Origin: Methylococcales bacterium
GTDB taxonomy: Bacteria > Pseudomonadota > Gammaproteobacteria > Methylococcales > Methylomonadaceae
Reading direction: 5' to 3'
Assembly: GCA_030949405.1 (NCBI GenBank)
Contig: JAUZSN010000002.1
Coordinates: forward strand, 2,776,553 to 2,840,552
DNA: 64,000 bases
A model generated the notes under the pieces. That model searched no databases and was not told the DNA's origin. It worked only from the letters and a program-made list of their open reading frames with translations. Position 1 is the first letter of the stretch. Every line of letters starts with the position of its first letter. The position numbers and the translations under genes were made by a program. This document shows positions 35,332 to 44,160 of the stretch, piece after piece.

Positions 35332-36973
35332 TTAATTCTCATGAGCCTGATTGATAATAGCCACTTGGGTGTCTTCTTTAGGAATTTCAGCATTCATCCC
35401 CCGCGTAGCCGTCCACTCAATTAATTTATTATGTATCGCTAATACTTTTCCTTTCGCATGTTTACCATTATGTAAAATAGCGACCACATAAAATTGACCA
35501 TCTTTGGCTTTGACATACCCTGCAATTCCACGGGCATCGCGTAATGTCCCCGTTTTCATATAACTACTCTTAGCGGCAACCGTTCCTCGCATTCTCCGTC
35601 TTAACGTTCCATCTACGCCCATAATCGGTAACGAAGCTAATAAATGGCTTCGATTAGGACTTTTATAAGCATCTAACAATAACTCACCGATATTTCGCGC
35701 GGAAACACGACCTGTTCGACTGAGACCTGAACCATTCTCAATCTGTAGTTTTGAAAAATCTAATCCTCGACTTTGATACCACTGTCTTATTTTTTGACCG
35801 CCTTGTTTAAGCGTTGCTGGCGTTCCTGCTTTTGCCGCCACGCTCAAAAATAACTGTCTAGCCATCACATTATTACTTTTTTTATTCACCAAAGGCAATA
35901 TATCTTTCACCGCCTTACCTTTAATTTTGTAAATCAAATTAGCATTCTTCGGGGTTTCAGCAACCACTAACTTCGTCCCTTCAATGATACCGCCCATCTC
36001 CGTTGTCCATATTCGTCTAAAACTTCCGTTCAGCATATTAACGGCTTTAGAAATAGCAAGGGAATAGTGACGCTGCCCACAACGGCTTGAGAGTGAACCA
36101 TTAAAGTGGATTACTTTTTTTCGCGCCTTCAATTTAACACGCATCGCAGGACTCGCATAACGGCCTCGACACTTTACATTTTTCAGTTTTACATTATTAA
36201 CAAAGGTCACATTGTCATCAGGATACAATGACATGATGCTAATAGATTTTGATTTTGGCGTTAGGAAAATATCACTAATGCCTTCGTTATATAGCAGAGC
36301 ATCAGGTAACGCGTTGTACTTCGCATACGTTTTACCATCAAAATCCCCCGGCGATTTTGTATTAGGTGAGAAATAGGTATTATCAAGTACTAAATTTCCC
36401 GTTATTTTTGTGATTCCCTGTGTCCGCAGCCCTCTTAATAATAACCGCAAATCGTTAGGCTTAAAATTAGGATAACCATAACCTTTTAAATATAAATCAC
36501 CCTGTAAAATCCCCTTGGAAACCACACCAGTCTTATAAAGTTCAATGGGCCAATGATAATTTGCCCCTAAAACACCTAAAGCCGCATAAGTGGTAATTAA
36601 TTTCATTACTGATGCGGGGTTTCTTGAAATATCAGCATTAAACGTCAATAAAGGCGCGGGATTAGACACTGCATGAATATATGCACTCATCCCTTTACCG
36701 CTTATTTTTTTTTGCACGTAATAAGGCCATAATATCATCAGGAAGATACGTTAACGCTGCCTTTAATCGAACATTAGGCTTAACTTTATGAGGTTTCTTA
36801 ATTTTCTTAACATTCGGTATTTTTGGCGTATTCGTTTTTGAAAGTGGTGGTTTAGAAGAGACTTTCAAAGGTTCCGATGTTGGAACGGTTGGCGTACTGG
36901 TACACGCCATTTCGACGAGTCCTAAAAAAAATATTAATAGGAAACTTTTAATGATCGTTTTAATAATGCTCAT
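35332..36973 (-). pseudogene. dacB: D-alanyl-D-alanine carboxypeptidase/endopeptidase, PBP4 type, frameshifted
   Basis: The 5' frame (36973-36695) encodes a signal peptide (IIKSFLLIFFLGLVEMAC) and Pro/Lys-rich linker, ending ALLRAKKNKR. The 3' frame (to 35332) has the PBP4 catalytic set: S-V-M-K in PASVMKLITT, S-N-N in NKKSNNVMARQL, and K-T-G in SYMKTGTLRDARG. At 36707-36715 a run of nine A (minus strand) shifts the frame; with eight the junction reads ALLRAKKISGKGMSAYIH, as expected. This may be a real mutation, a sequencing error, or rescued by slippage on A9. The rest is intact, which favours a recent event or an error. Confidence 0.83.
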
Positions 36974-37440
36974 AATAATAGATTTAGGTTGTTTTTCACG
37001 TCGGTAATTTTTATAAAAACCTACTTTCGTCGGTTGGTATCGCCGCCCTACTTCTTTTTTTGTAATTCATTTTGTAAAGTATGACTAACGTCAGTAGATT
37101 TTATTCAGTTTAAGCGTTCAGCACTATCAAAATTATCCATAATAGTGACTGACTTTTTTCGCCCAATGTTTTTAAATTAAGTTTATCACCTAAAGTAGCT
37201 GAAAGCTGTGAAAAAGTTGTTTAAAATCCATTTTTTTATCATTAGGAATATGTTGGAGTCCAAGAGCTAAAGCTCTTGGACTCCAATTATCAAGTTGTGC
37301 ATGTTATTTAAGGGATAAGGACTTAATAATTTTCAAAAGAGTCCGTACTGAAAATACTAAATAGCTTTGGTAAAAAATATACGATAACTTTTGCTTAGGT
37401 GCTTACCTATCTTCCATACTCTATTTTATAAGGTATCCCG
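36974..37440. other. spacer downstream of a decayed zone
   Basis: No gene is visible in about 470 bp. It contains the 16-bp-stem palindrome at 37253-37286. Confidence 0.55.
37253..37286. repeat. perfect palindrome of the GGAGTCCAA type
   Basis: TTGGAGTCCAAGAGCT and AGCTCTTGGACTCCAA form a perfect 16-bp inverted repeat around AA. A diverged relative lies at 56247-56305, so this is a small dispersed family. Confidence 0.8.
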
Positions 37441-37584
37441 ATGAACGTCACAAAGCCACTAACAAATCGTATCAGCATAGACCCTGAAAAATGCAATGGT
37501 AAACCCATTCTATTGCGGCTTAAAAATATTCCCATGAAATACTTAATTGATGTGAATATACCCGATAGCTGGCCTGTTTTTTAG
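37441..37584 (+). pseudogene. fused remnant of a DUF433-DUF5615 toxin-antitoxin pair
   Basis: A 47-codon frame reads MNVTKPLTNRISIDPEKCNG then KPILLRLKNIPMKYLIDVNI and PDSWPVF. The first part matches the start of DUF433 antitoxins (RITIDP..C.GKP), and MKYLIDVNIPDSW matches the start of DUF5615 PIN-like toxins. Both proteins are cut to their first residues and run together in one frame. The simplest reading is an internal deletion in an antitoxin-toxin operon, leaving a non-functional scar. Confidence 0.6.
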
Positions 37585-37663
37585 CAAGAAAACATGACTT
37601 TGGTTAAAAACTTAGACCCAAAATGAACTGACCGATTCATTTCTAAAATAAAACTCTTTCAAA

Positions 37664-38560
37664 TTATTTTATTTTTAATTGGTTTAATAAATCCGTCGTT
37701 GTTATTTCAGCAATACGTTCCAGTTCTATAATTAAATCATGAGTAATTATTTGCTTATTTTTAAGCATTTCCCCAATCAATCTTAAATTTTCAACTAAGG
37801 GTTCGGCTCCAAATATTCCCGAAGCCCCTCTTAATTTATGACAATAATGTCTGACTTGCGCCCAGTCACGTTCAGCAACTGCTTGTTTTATTTCGCCAAT
37901 AGAGTTAGGAAGTGAGTTTATATATTTTTCTACAATGCCATCAAAATTTTTACCAATTGTTTTTTTCTGTGTATTAAAAAAATCTTGATTAATGATGGTC
38001 GTTGATATTTCTGTGTTCTCAACGGACGGCACGTTTATCGTTGAAATATTTTCATTATTAAGTAACGATAATAGGGTTGTTGATAAATCTTTACTCTTAA
38101 AGGGTTTGGGAATATAAGCATCCATTCCTATTTTTAGACATTTCTGCTGATCCTCTTTCATGGCATCTGCTGTCACAGCAATAATCGGTATGTGGGCATC
38201 TTTAGACTCACGCGCACGAATCGCCGTAGTGGCTTGAAAACCATCCATTTTAGGCATGTGACAATCCATTAAAATAACATCATAGTCCTCTTTATCTAAT
38301 GCGTTTAAGACTTGAAGCCCATTATCAACACATTTTACTGATGCCCCTAAAATTTCAAGCATATTTACAATCACGACTTGATTAATTTCATGATCTTCCG
38401 CAACTAATATTTTAATATTCGCTAAAGGTTTATCATCAGCCGTTTTCACAGCAGGTTCTTTAACGGTTTTTATATCTAAAGTTTGCGTGAATATGCGTTG
38501 ACATAAACCAAATAATACCGATTGCTTAACAGGTTTTGCTAAAACTTTAACCACATTAAA
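37664..38560 (-). pseudogene. hybrid histidine kinase C-terminal fragment (REC-Hpt)
   Basis: The frame starts inside a protein: VVKVLAKPVKQSVLFGLCQR is the tail of one receiver domain, next comes a complete receiver (ILVAEDHEINQVV, phospho-Asp in VILMDCHMPKMDG, KPF motif), then an Hpt domain with phospho-His in VRHYCHKLRGASG. Kinase and sensor parts are absent because the frame ends at a block of GGGGTC repeats at about 38563, beside the IS110 element. A GTG at 38554 could give a 296-residue REC-Hpt product, perhaps still able to relay phosphate, but the original gene is broken. Confidence 0.85.
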
Positions 38561-38562
38561 CT

Positions 38563-38675
38563 AAAGGGGTGAAACTAAAGGGGTCCAACTAAAGGGGTCA
38601 ACTAAAGGGGTCAGTGTCAATTAAGTGTAGAAATAAAAAAGCAATCACACTTAATTGACACTGACCCCTTTAGTT
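38563..38675. repeat. tandem AACTAAAGGGGTC units and a 29-bp perfect palindrome
   Basis: Four spaced units of ACTAAAGGGGT lead into an inverted repeat whose arms (38600-38628 and 38647-38675) match perfectly over 29 bp, core GGGGTCAGTGTCAATTAAGT, with an 18-nt loop. GGGGTCA palindromes of this kind are often found beside REP-associated or IS110 elements in gammaproteobacteria. It marks the break in the kinase gene. Confidence 0.85.
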
Positions 38676-38942
38676 TTATTAACACTTGTATCTTAGATTC
38701 CAGTGTTAATTTAGTTAAATAAATGGCACTATCCAATGACGGTTGGATGAGAGATAGAGACACTGTAAGTACTCTTGATTAGAAAAATCGTGGGTCAGAT
38801 TAGTGCCTACCTCTCTTTAATAACGCCTTCAAATGCGAACAGTATCTTGTGCCTGCAACTAAGCAAGAGCACGAATAGTTACAAGAATGCCATGACGTTA
38901 TTTTATCCAATCTTTAGTTTACACTTAACTGGGGATAATACG
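38676..38942 (+). ncRNA. noncoding leader of the IS110 element, possible bridge RNA
   Basis: This 267-bp stretch between the palindrome and the IS110 transposase ATG lacks a convincing gene and has several short complementary segments, such as CCAATGACGGTTGG (38735-38748). IS110-group elements encode a bridge RNA in their noncoding end that guides target and donor recognition (IS621 work). Position and length are compatible; no structure has been computed, so the call is provisional. Confidence 0.35.
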
Positions 38943-39917
38943 ATGATTTTTATTGGAATTGATATTTCTAAACTTACCTTTGATGCGGCTTATAATCTTA
39001 ATTCACGCACTCTTCACAAACAGTTTTCTAATAGCACCAAAGGGTTTGAAGCATTTCTTTTATGGGTGAATAAAAGTAACGAAAAGATTTATACCTGTCT
39101 CGAAGCAACAGGTGTTTATAGCTTTCATTTAGCGGAATATTTATCCCAGAAAAAAATAAACGTGATGGTTGTTAATCCAATGGTTACTCATGCTTTTTTT
39201 AAGATGGAATTAAATCGTAATAAAACAGATAAAGCAGATGCTCAGCTTATTGCCAGATATTGTGAATATGCTGTTTCAACAGGTGATTACAAAAAGAAAT
39301 CATACCAACCTAAAGGCAAAGACTATGAAGCAATACAACGCTTAGTCACTCGCTGTGACCAATTAGAAAAGTCTAAAACACAAGAAAATAATCATTTAGA
39401 AGCTAGTGTAAATAAACAGACATCGCGTTCTATCAAACGATTACAAAAAGCGATTAATAATGAAATTGATCGGGTTAAAAAACACATTGCGGACATTGTT
39501 AAAAAAAACGAATGTCTCAGTCAGCAAGTCAAATTATTAACAAGCATTAACGGTATTGGTGAGCGTACTGCATGGAGTATTTTAGCGTATATTGGTGATA
39601 TTAATTTCTTTTCAAGTTCAAAACAAATTGCCAGTTATGCGGGATTAACGCCTAAGATCATACAGTCAGGTACAAGCATTGATAAATCATCCTTATCTAA
39701 GCTTGGGCATAAACGATTGCGTAAATCGCTTTATATGCCAGCACTTGTCGCTATTCGATACAACCCAATGCTGAAGCTTGTTTATGAGCGTTTAGTTAAT
39801 AATGGTAAGCCTAAAAAAGTAGCGATAATCGCTGTCATGAGAAAATTATTAATTTTGTCCTATGGTGTCTTAAAGTCAGAAAAACCATTTGATATAAATT
39901 ACCAAATTAAGAGCTAG
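38943..39917 (+). CDS. IS110-family DEDD transposase
   Basis: I start at the ATG at 38943 (MIFIGIDISKLTFDAAYNLN); the frame extends 56 codons upstream without family similarity. The 324-residue protein shows the RuvC-like DEDD site: D in GIDISK, E in CLEATGVYSFH, and the D pair in NKTDKADAQLIARY. The C-terminal part has the IS110 Tnp domain (LTSINGIGERTAWSILAYIG, SYAGLTPKIIQSG) with its Ser. Intact and possibly active. It probably belongs with the upstream noncoding leader as one system. Confidence 0.93.
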   Translation: MIFIGIDISKLTFDAAYNLNSRTLHKQFSNSTKGFEAFLLWVNKSNEKIYTCLEATGVYSFHLAEYLSQKKINVMVVNPMVTHAFFKMELNRNKTDKADAQLIARYCEYAVSTGDYKKKSYQPKGKDYEAIQRLVTRCDQLEKSKTQENNHLEASVNKQTSRSIKRLQKAINNEIDRVKKHIADIVKKNECLSQQVKLLTSINGIGERTAWSILAYIGDINFFSSSKQIASYAGLTPKIIQSGTSIDKSSLSKLGHKRLRKSLYMPALVAIRYNPMLKLVYERLVNNGKPKKVAIIAVMRKLLILSYGVLKSEKPFDINYQIKS

Positions 39918-39963
39918 GGTTTTAAAGAGTAAATCAAAATAAGCTTAATTTTTAATAAATAAA

Positions 39964-40006
39964 AGTAAAATAGAGTTGCTTTTTAAGACAGTATCTGACC
40001 CCTTTA
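39964..40006 (+). repeat. 43-bp repeat at the right side of the IS110 element
   Basis: Exact inverse copy of 12578-12620. It holds TAGAGTTGCTTTTTAAGACA and GTATCTGACCCC. Similar GACCCCTTTA words follow at 40024-40032. Confidence 0.8.
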
Positions 40007-40037
40007 GTTTCCTTTAAGTTCTGACCCCTTTAAGTTA

Positions 40038-40071
40038 AAAACCACCTTTCAGTTTCCTAAAAGGTGGTTTT
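40038..40071. terminator. rho-independent terminator
   Basis: AAAACCACCTTT and AAAGGTGGTTTT form a 12-bp stem with a 10-nt loop. On the minus strand the T-run follows the stem, so it can end the RTX-protein transcript. Confidence 0.75.
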
Positions 40072-40137
40072 GTTTAAGCCGTAAAACCCAAGTAAAGTTG
40101 GTATCATCCACCTCTACTTGGCTTAGTTAGCATAAAA

Positions 40138-42543
40138 CTATGCAACAAAACTAAAATCAGCAGATGTTAATGTTGTAGAATCAACCCCTGTTAAAGTTAA
40201 GAAATTTGTTGAAGTTCCAGTTGAAACTGGTGTAACAGCACTATTAGTAACATCGTATGTTGACAATATTGCATCCCCACCTGTTTTATTCCATAAGATA
40301 AGAATATCATCACTTGCAGTTGGTGCAGTTAGCGTTAGCGCATGTGTACCCGAAGCTTCAATAGCCAATTCCATTGCTGCTTTATCTGCAAACTCTCCAG
40401 ATAAGCCAACAATAGCATCACCTGCAGCAATTGTTGTTGCTGCTGTAATTTGTTTAACTTTAAAAATATTTGTCGTAATATTAGTAGTAGTAATAGCTAC
40501 AGCCCCACCATCTATTATTTTAGAAGACGCAGCAATTAATTCCGTCACAGACAAGTGAACCGTATCATCGGCTACAACAAAATCACTAATGACAGCCCCT
40601 GTCTTTTTAATAACAAATATATCTTTACCCGCTCCACCTGTTAGCTTAGTGGCAACAGTTGTCATTGTTGTAAGTGTATCATCACCTGCTCCACCATCAA
40701 GCGTACCAGCCCCCGTAATTGTTAGCTTATCATTACCAGTGCCACCAATAACATCTGCTGTGGAACTAAAAGTACCCGTTAACACGCCCGTCAATGCAGA
40801 TGCATCAAATTTACCTGTAATAGCAGAACCACCAATAGTTAATGCTTTATCGCCTGTGACGGTTGTATCAGATGCTGCAATAGGATTATAGGTAGTAATC
40901 GTTGTATCAGCAGTCACATTAGTTAAAGCTACTTTAGTAGCCGTTGCTATTGTTATATTCGATTGACTTGCTCCCAAATCAATTTTTATTGTATCAGTTG
41001 CTGCGCCCGCAAAATTAACAGTATTAGTATTTGCAACTGATAATTTAATAACACTATCTTTATGAACTGTTAACGCAGAAACAACAATAGGTTTAATTAC
41101 ATCAATCACATTAAAAGCTGCAGCACTTAAATTTGCAGTTGATGACGTTTCAACATGAAAAGCAGATGTTTTAGCACCAATCGCAGAAACGACTGTTGTC
41201 CCATTAAAAGCAACAGGATTACCGACAAAAGTAATATCCTGATCACCTAAAATAATAACCTTATCACCTGTTGCAGTCCCTACAACTTGATCAACATCTA
41301 CAAGGTTTAATACTGAAGGTCCTGTAGAAAGATTTAGTGTTAATGCTTCTATTTCACCTGCAGTTGCAGTTCCATTTGCAATTTCAAATGCTGCACCTGT
41401 TGCTATAGTGCCTGTTAGGTTGACTTTAAAATCATCTGCCCCAGTACCACCTTTTAGGTAAAGTGATTTTACATCTGCAGGTGTATCAATAACCACTACG
41501 TCATCTTTAGCTCCACCCGTTAATGTAACAGATGTTGCTTTACCTGCTTTCACACTAAGTGATCCAGCTGTTCCCGTTGCAGTAGTCGTCACATTTAACG
41601 TAGAAATATTATCACCTGCAACAATTTCAGCCGTTGCTGAAGATGCCTCAATAACAGTCGCTGTTCCTGAGGTTGCAGTTGTGTTCAAATTTAACGTTTT
41701 AGCACCTGAAACAGATTTTAAATTTAAGCCTACAGAGTTTGTAGTCGCATTAACATTAATCGTTTCAACATTTTTAATTAATGGTGCAGCAGTTGAGTCA
41801 TAAATTAATGAAGTAAGATTTGCAACATCCGCATCTGTTGTTGTGGTATCAATCAAAGAATCTGCTGATTTTAATGTACCATCCGCACTATCGAATGTAT
41901 CGTTATCTGCCGTACCAATGAATGAATCATCACCCGTTGTTAAAACAAAAGTAGTACCTGCTGTACCTGTTGCAGGCGGACCCAATGCAGTTTTCGCTGT
42001 TTCAACGGTGGCAACATCAGAGGTTACTGTATCAAATGCAGTCTTAGCTTTAGCCAGAGCGTCCACCTCAGAAAGCCCTGAAAAACTATCAACAAAAAAT
42101 TGCGAAACGGTTGTTTTATTCTCAACTAGTGCTTTATCTAATAACCCTTCTGGCGTACTCGCTGCTTTAACCGCTTCAAGAATAGCAGGAATCGCGTCAG
42201 CTCTAGTTCCCGCGTTAGTATCAAGTTTGTCCAACCAAAAAACAACGCCTGCATCATCAGCTGGAAGAACACGATTTAGAATGTTTTTATAAATCGCTTG
42301 AACAAATTCAAGATTTGACTGCGTAGCAGGATAAAGTGCAATGTACTCTGGTGCTTCTGTAATGGCGACCGAGAGTAATGAAATTAATCCTGTTGTTTTA
42401 GCCGCATCATCTGCCCCCGTTGCCGTTGGAAATGCGGTATCAAACTGACCCACCCAAAAATTAAATCCTACTGGATCTGCCGCACGCCCAAAAGAGGCCG
42501 TGTACATCTCTAAAATACTTGCTTTCTGTGCTGTTGTAGCCAT
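40138..42543 (-). CDS. large exported S-layer/RTX-like protein with DUF4214 domain
   Basis: An 801-residue Thr-, Ala- and Val-rich protein without Cys or a signal peptide, as expected for type I secretion. The N-terminal 170 residues match DUF4214 (EMYTASFGRAADPVGFNFWV, then FVQAIYKNILNRVLPADDAG). A long beta-rich repeat region follows, with RTX-type calcium motifs late in the chain (GGTGNDKLTI, DGGAGDDTL, TGGAGKDIF). The C-terminus LTGVDSTTLTSADFSFVA is a plausible secretion signal. Such proteins form surface layers or adhesins. A TolC-type gene is immediately upstream; the ABC exporter and membrane-fusion genes are not here. Confidence 0.85.
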   Translation of the reverse strand: MATTAQKASILEMYTASFGRAADPVGFNFWVGQFDTAFPTATGADDAAKTTGLISLLSVAITEAPEYIALYPATQSNLEFVQAIYKNILNRVLPADDAGVVFWLDKLDTNAGTRADAIPAILEAVKAASTPEGLLDKALVENKTTVSQFFVDSFSGLSEVDALAKAKTAFDTVTSDVATVETAKTALGPPATGTAGTTFVLTTGDDSFIGTADNDTFDSADGTLKSADSLIDTTTTDADVANLTSLIYDSTAAPLIKNVETINVNATTNSVGLNLKSVSGAKTLNLNTTATSGTATVIEASSATAEIVAGDNISTLNVTTTATGTAGSLSVKAGKATSVTLTGGAKDDVVVIDTPADVKSLYLKGGTGADDFKVNLTGTIATGAAFEIANGTATAGEIEALTLNLSTGPSVLNLVDVDQVVGTATGDKVIILGDQDITFVGNPVAFNGTTVVSAIGAKTSAFHVETSSTANLSAAAFNVIDVIKPIVVSALTVHKDSVIKLSVANTNTVNFAGAATDTIKIDLGASQSNITIATATKVALTNVTADTTITTYNPIAASDTTVTGDKALTIGGSAITGKFDASALTGVLTGTFSSTADVIGGTGNDKLTITGAGTLDGGAGDDTLTTMTTVATKLTGGAGKDIFVIKKTGAVISDFVVADDTVHLSVTELIAASSKIIDGGAVAITTTNITTNIFKVKQITAATTIAAGDAIVGLSGEFADKAAMELAIEASGTHALTLTAPTASDDILILWNKTGGDAILSTYDVTNSAVTPVSTGTSTNFLTLTGVDSTTLTSADFSFVA

Positions 42544-42688
42544 TGTAAACTCCTAAAAAAATAAAAAAATAAACAAAAATTAAAATCAAATAACGAAAAA
42601 GCCGTCATAAGAGTTAGCTATCGTTAGAGTGAATAATACCATAGCACTTCCTCAAAACAAAACATAACAGCGCATTTTGTAGGCTTAA

Positions 42689-43999
42689 TCACAAAACATT
42701 TTTCCCTAACCATTGATTAATAGTCGCTAATGAATCCATCGTAATGACACCCGTTATTTTTTGGAAACGAATCCAATGGGTTATATACACATAACGAACG
42801 TCCAATAACCCTTTGCGTGCTTCAAATACCCGTTGCTGAGAGACCAAAACATCCCCAATCGTTTGAACCCCGTAACGAAACCCTTTTTGCATAGCATCAT
42901 TCGCTTTAATCGCTGATTTGACTGCTTTAGAAGCCGCTTCAATCCGTCGAACACTGGCATTCGTACTTAAAAAAGCTTCACGGGTTTCTTTAATAACCCC
43001 CCGTAAAAGTGCAATTTTCTTTTGTCGGCTAATTTCACGATTCTTAGAGGCCTCATCGGCACGCGCTAAGGTTGTCCCCCCCGGAAAAAGAGGAATATTA
43101 ATATTAATCGACCCCACTTTCGTATCCGTCTCATTCGATTGGGTATCATTAAAGCCTGTATTGGATCGAAAATAACTGAATTGTAAATCAACGACAGGCA
43201 AATGCCGTGAATGCTCCATAGAAACCGCATAATCCGCCGCTTCAATCGCTTTTTCTTGAGCTTTTAAGCCCGCGTTCAATTCCCGTGCTTGGAGTATTCG
43301 TTGATCGAGCGTTCCCGACAACGCTACAAAATCAACCGTATCACGCAACCCTACTAATGAATCAAATACCGTGCCTGTTAATTCTGAAACTTCTTGCCGT
43401 GCAACATCCAACTGTGTCTTCGCATCCACTTGATCCGCCACCAATAAATCAAGCTTCGCCTCCATTTCATACACATCGGTAATTTTAACCAACTGCTTTT
43501 CAAATTGGCGCGTTAATTGTTCTAATTGCCGGGTTGATAACGCAACTTCATTTTCAATTAACCCTAAATTATCACGAGCGGCTAAAACCGCAAAATAACG
43601 CTCAACCGTTAACAGCATTAAATTTTGTTCCGCTTCGACATTGGCTTGCTTATACTGGTCAACCACTTTATTGGAGCGAATCCAGTTTAAAACTTTAGGG
43701 ACATCAATTAAAGACTGGGTTAAATTTAAAGTATAACGCTCCCCTTTAAAGGAATCTTCGGCTTTCGTTTTAACATTCCGTTGATCAATTAATGATAAGT
43801 TTGCTGATACACTCACTTGAGGTAATAATTCCCCCCCTGCTTGCCAATGCTGTGCCTCCCCTACACCCACTTGCAACTGAGCCGTTTTTAAATTGGGGTC
43901 AGCGTACAACGCTTGACGATAAATAGTCATTAAATCATCGGCGTAAACTGATGATAAGGGAAGTAATGCTATTAAAAGGGTATAAAAACGTTTTTTCAC
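42689..43999 (-). CDS. tolC: TolC-family outer membrane channel
   Basis: A 436-residue outer membrane efflux/secretion channel. A signal peptide (MKKRFYTLLIALLPLSSVYA) precedes the first OEP repeat (DDLMTIYRQALYADPNLKTA) and the second, weaker repeat (LVGLRDTVDFVALSGTLDQR). The long helical barrel and KQKKIALLRGVIKETREAFL in the second half fit TolC. It lies upstream of, and in the same direction as, the RTX-like protein and is probably its exit channel, although TolC also serves drug efflux. Confidence 0.9.
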   Translation of the reverse strand: MKKRFYTLLIALLPLSSVYADDLMTIYRQALYADPNLKTAQLQVGVGEAQHWQAGGELLPQVSVSANLSLIDQRNVKTKAEDSFKGERYTLNLTQSLIDVPKVLNWIRSNKVVDQYKQANVEAEQNLMLLTVERYFAVLAARDNLGLIENEVALSTRQLEQLTRQFEKQLVKITDVYEMEAKLDLLVADQVDAKTQLDVARQEVSELTGTVFDSLVGLRDTVDFVALSGTLDQRILQARELNAGLKAQEKAIEAADYAVSMEHSRHLPVVDLQFSYFRSNTGFNDTQSNETDTKVGSININIPLFPGGTTLARADEASKNREISRQKKIALLRGVIKETREAFLSTNASVRRIEAASKAVKSAIKANDAMQKGFRYGVQTIGDVLVSQQRVFEARKGLLDVRYVYITHWIRFQKITGVITMDSLATINQWLGKNVL

Positions 44000-44033
44000 A
44001 CGGTTCTCTTGACTGGATTAGTAATGGAAATTT

Positions 44034-44158
44034 TGCAGGGTGCATAAGCGAAGCGTCATGCACCTAATGATCTTTAAAAAAAATAATATCGTATCTATAT
44101 AAAATCAAGTGAAATTATAAGCAAGGTGCATGACGCATCGCTTATGCACCCTACGCAA
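44034..44158. repeat. pair of inverted GGTGCATAAGCG repeats
   Basis: GGGTGCATAAGCGAAGCGTC (44037-44056) and, in inverse order, GACGCATCGCTTATGCACCC (44131-44150) flank about 75 bp between tolC and sga. Each unit is itself partly palindromic (GGTGCATGACGC). A REP-like pair. Confidence 0.7.
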
Positions 44159-44160
44159 AA

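Larger units (their letters stand above)
38700..40006 (+). mobile_element. IS110-family insertion element (boundaries approximate)
   Basis: Carries one DEDD transposase with noncoding flanks. The right limit is near 40006, where a 43-bp segment is shared with 12578-12620; the left limit is somewhere after the palindrome at 38675. IS110 elements lack true terminal repeats, so edges cannot be set from this copy alone. It sits in GGGGTC-rich repeats, a target type known for several IS110 members. Confidence 0.7.

Noticed and set aside
38775-38942. N-terminal extension of the IS110 transposase
   Set aside because: IS110 proteins begin with the GIDISK-type segment; the upstream part is noncoding leader.
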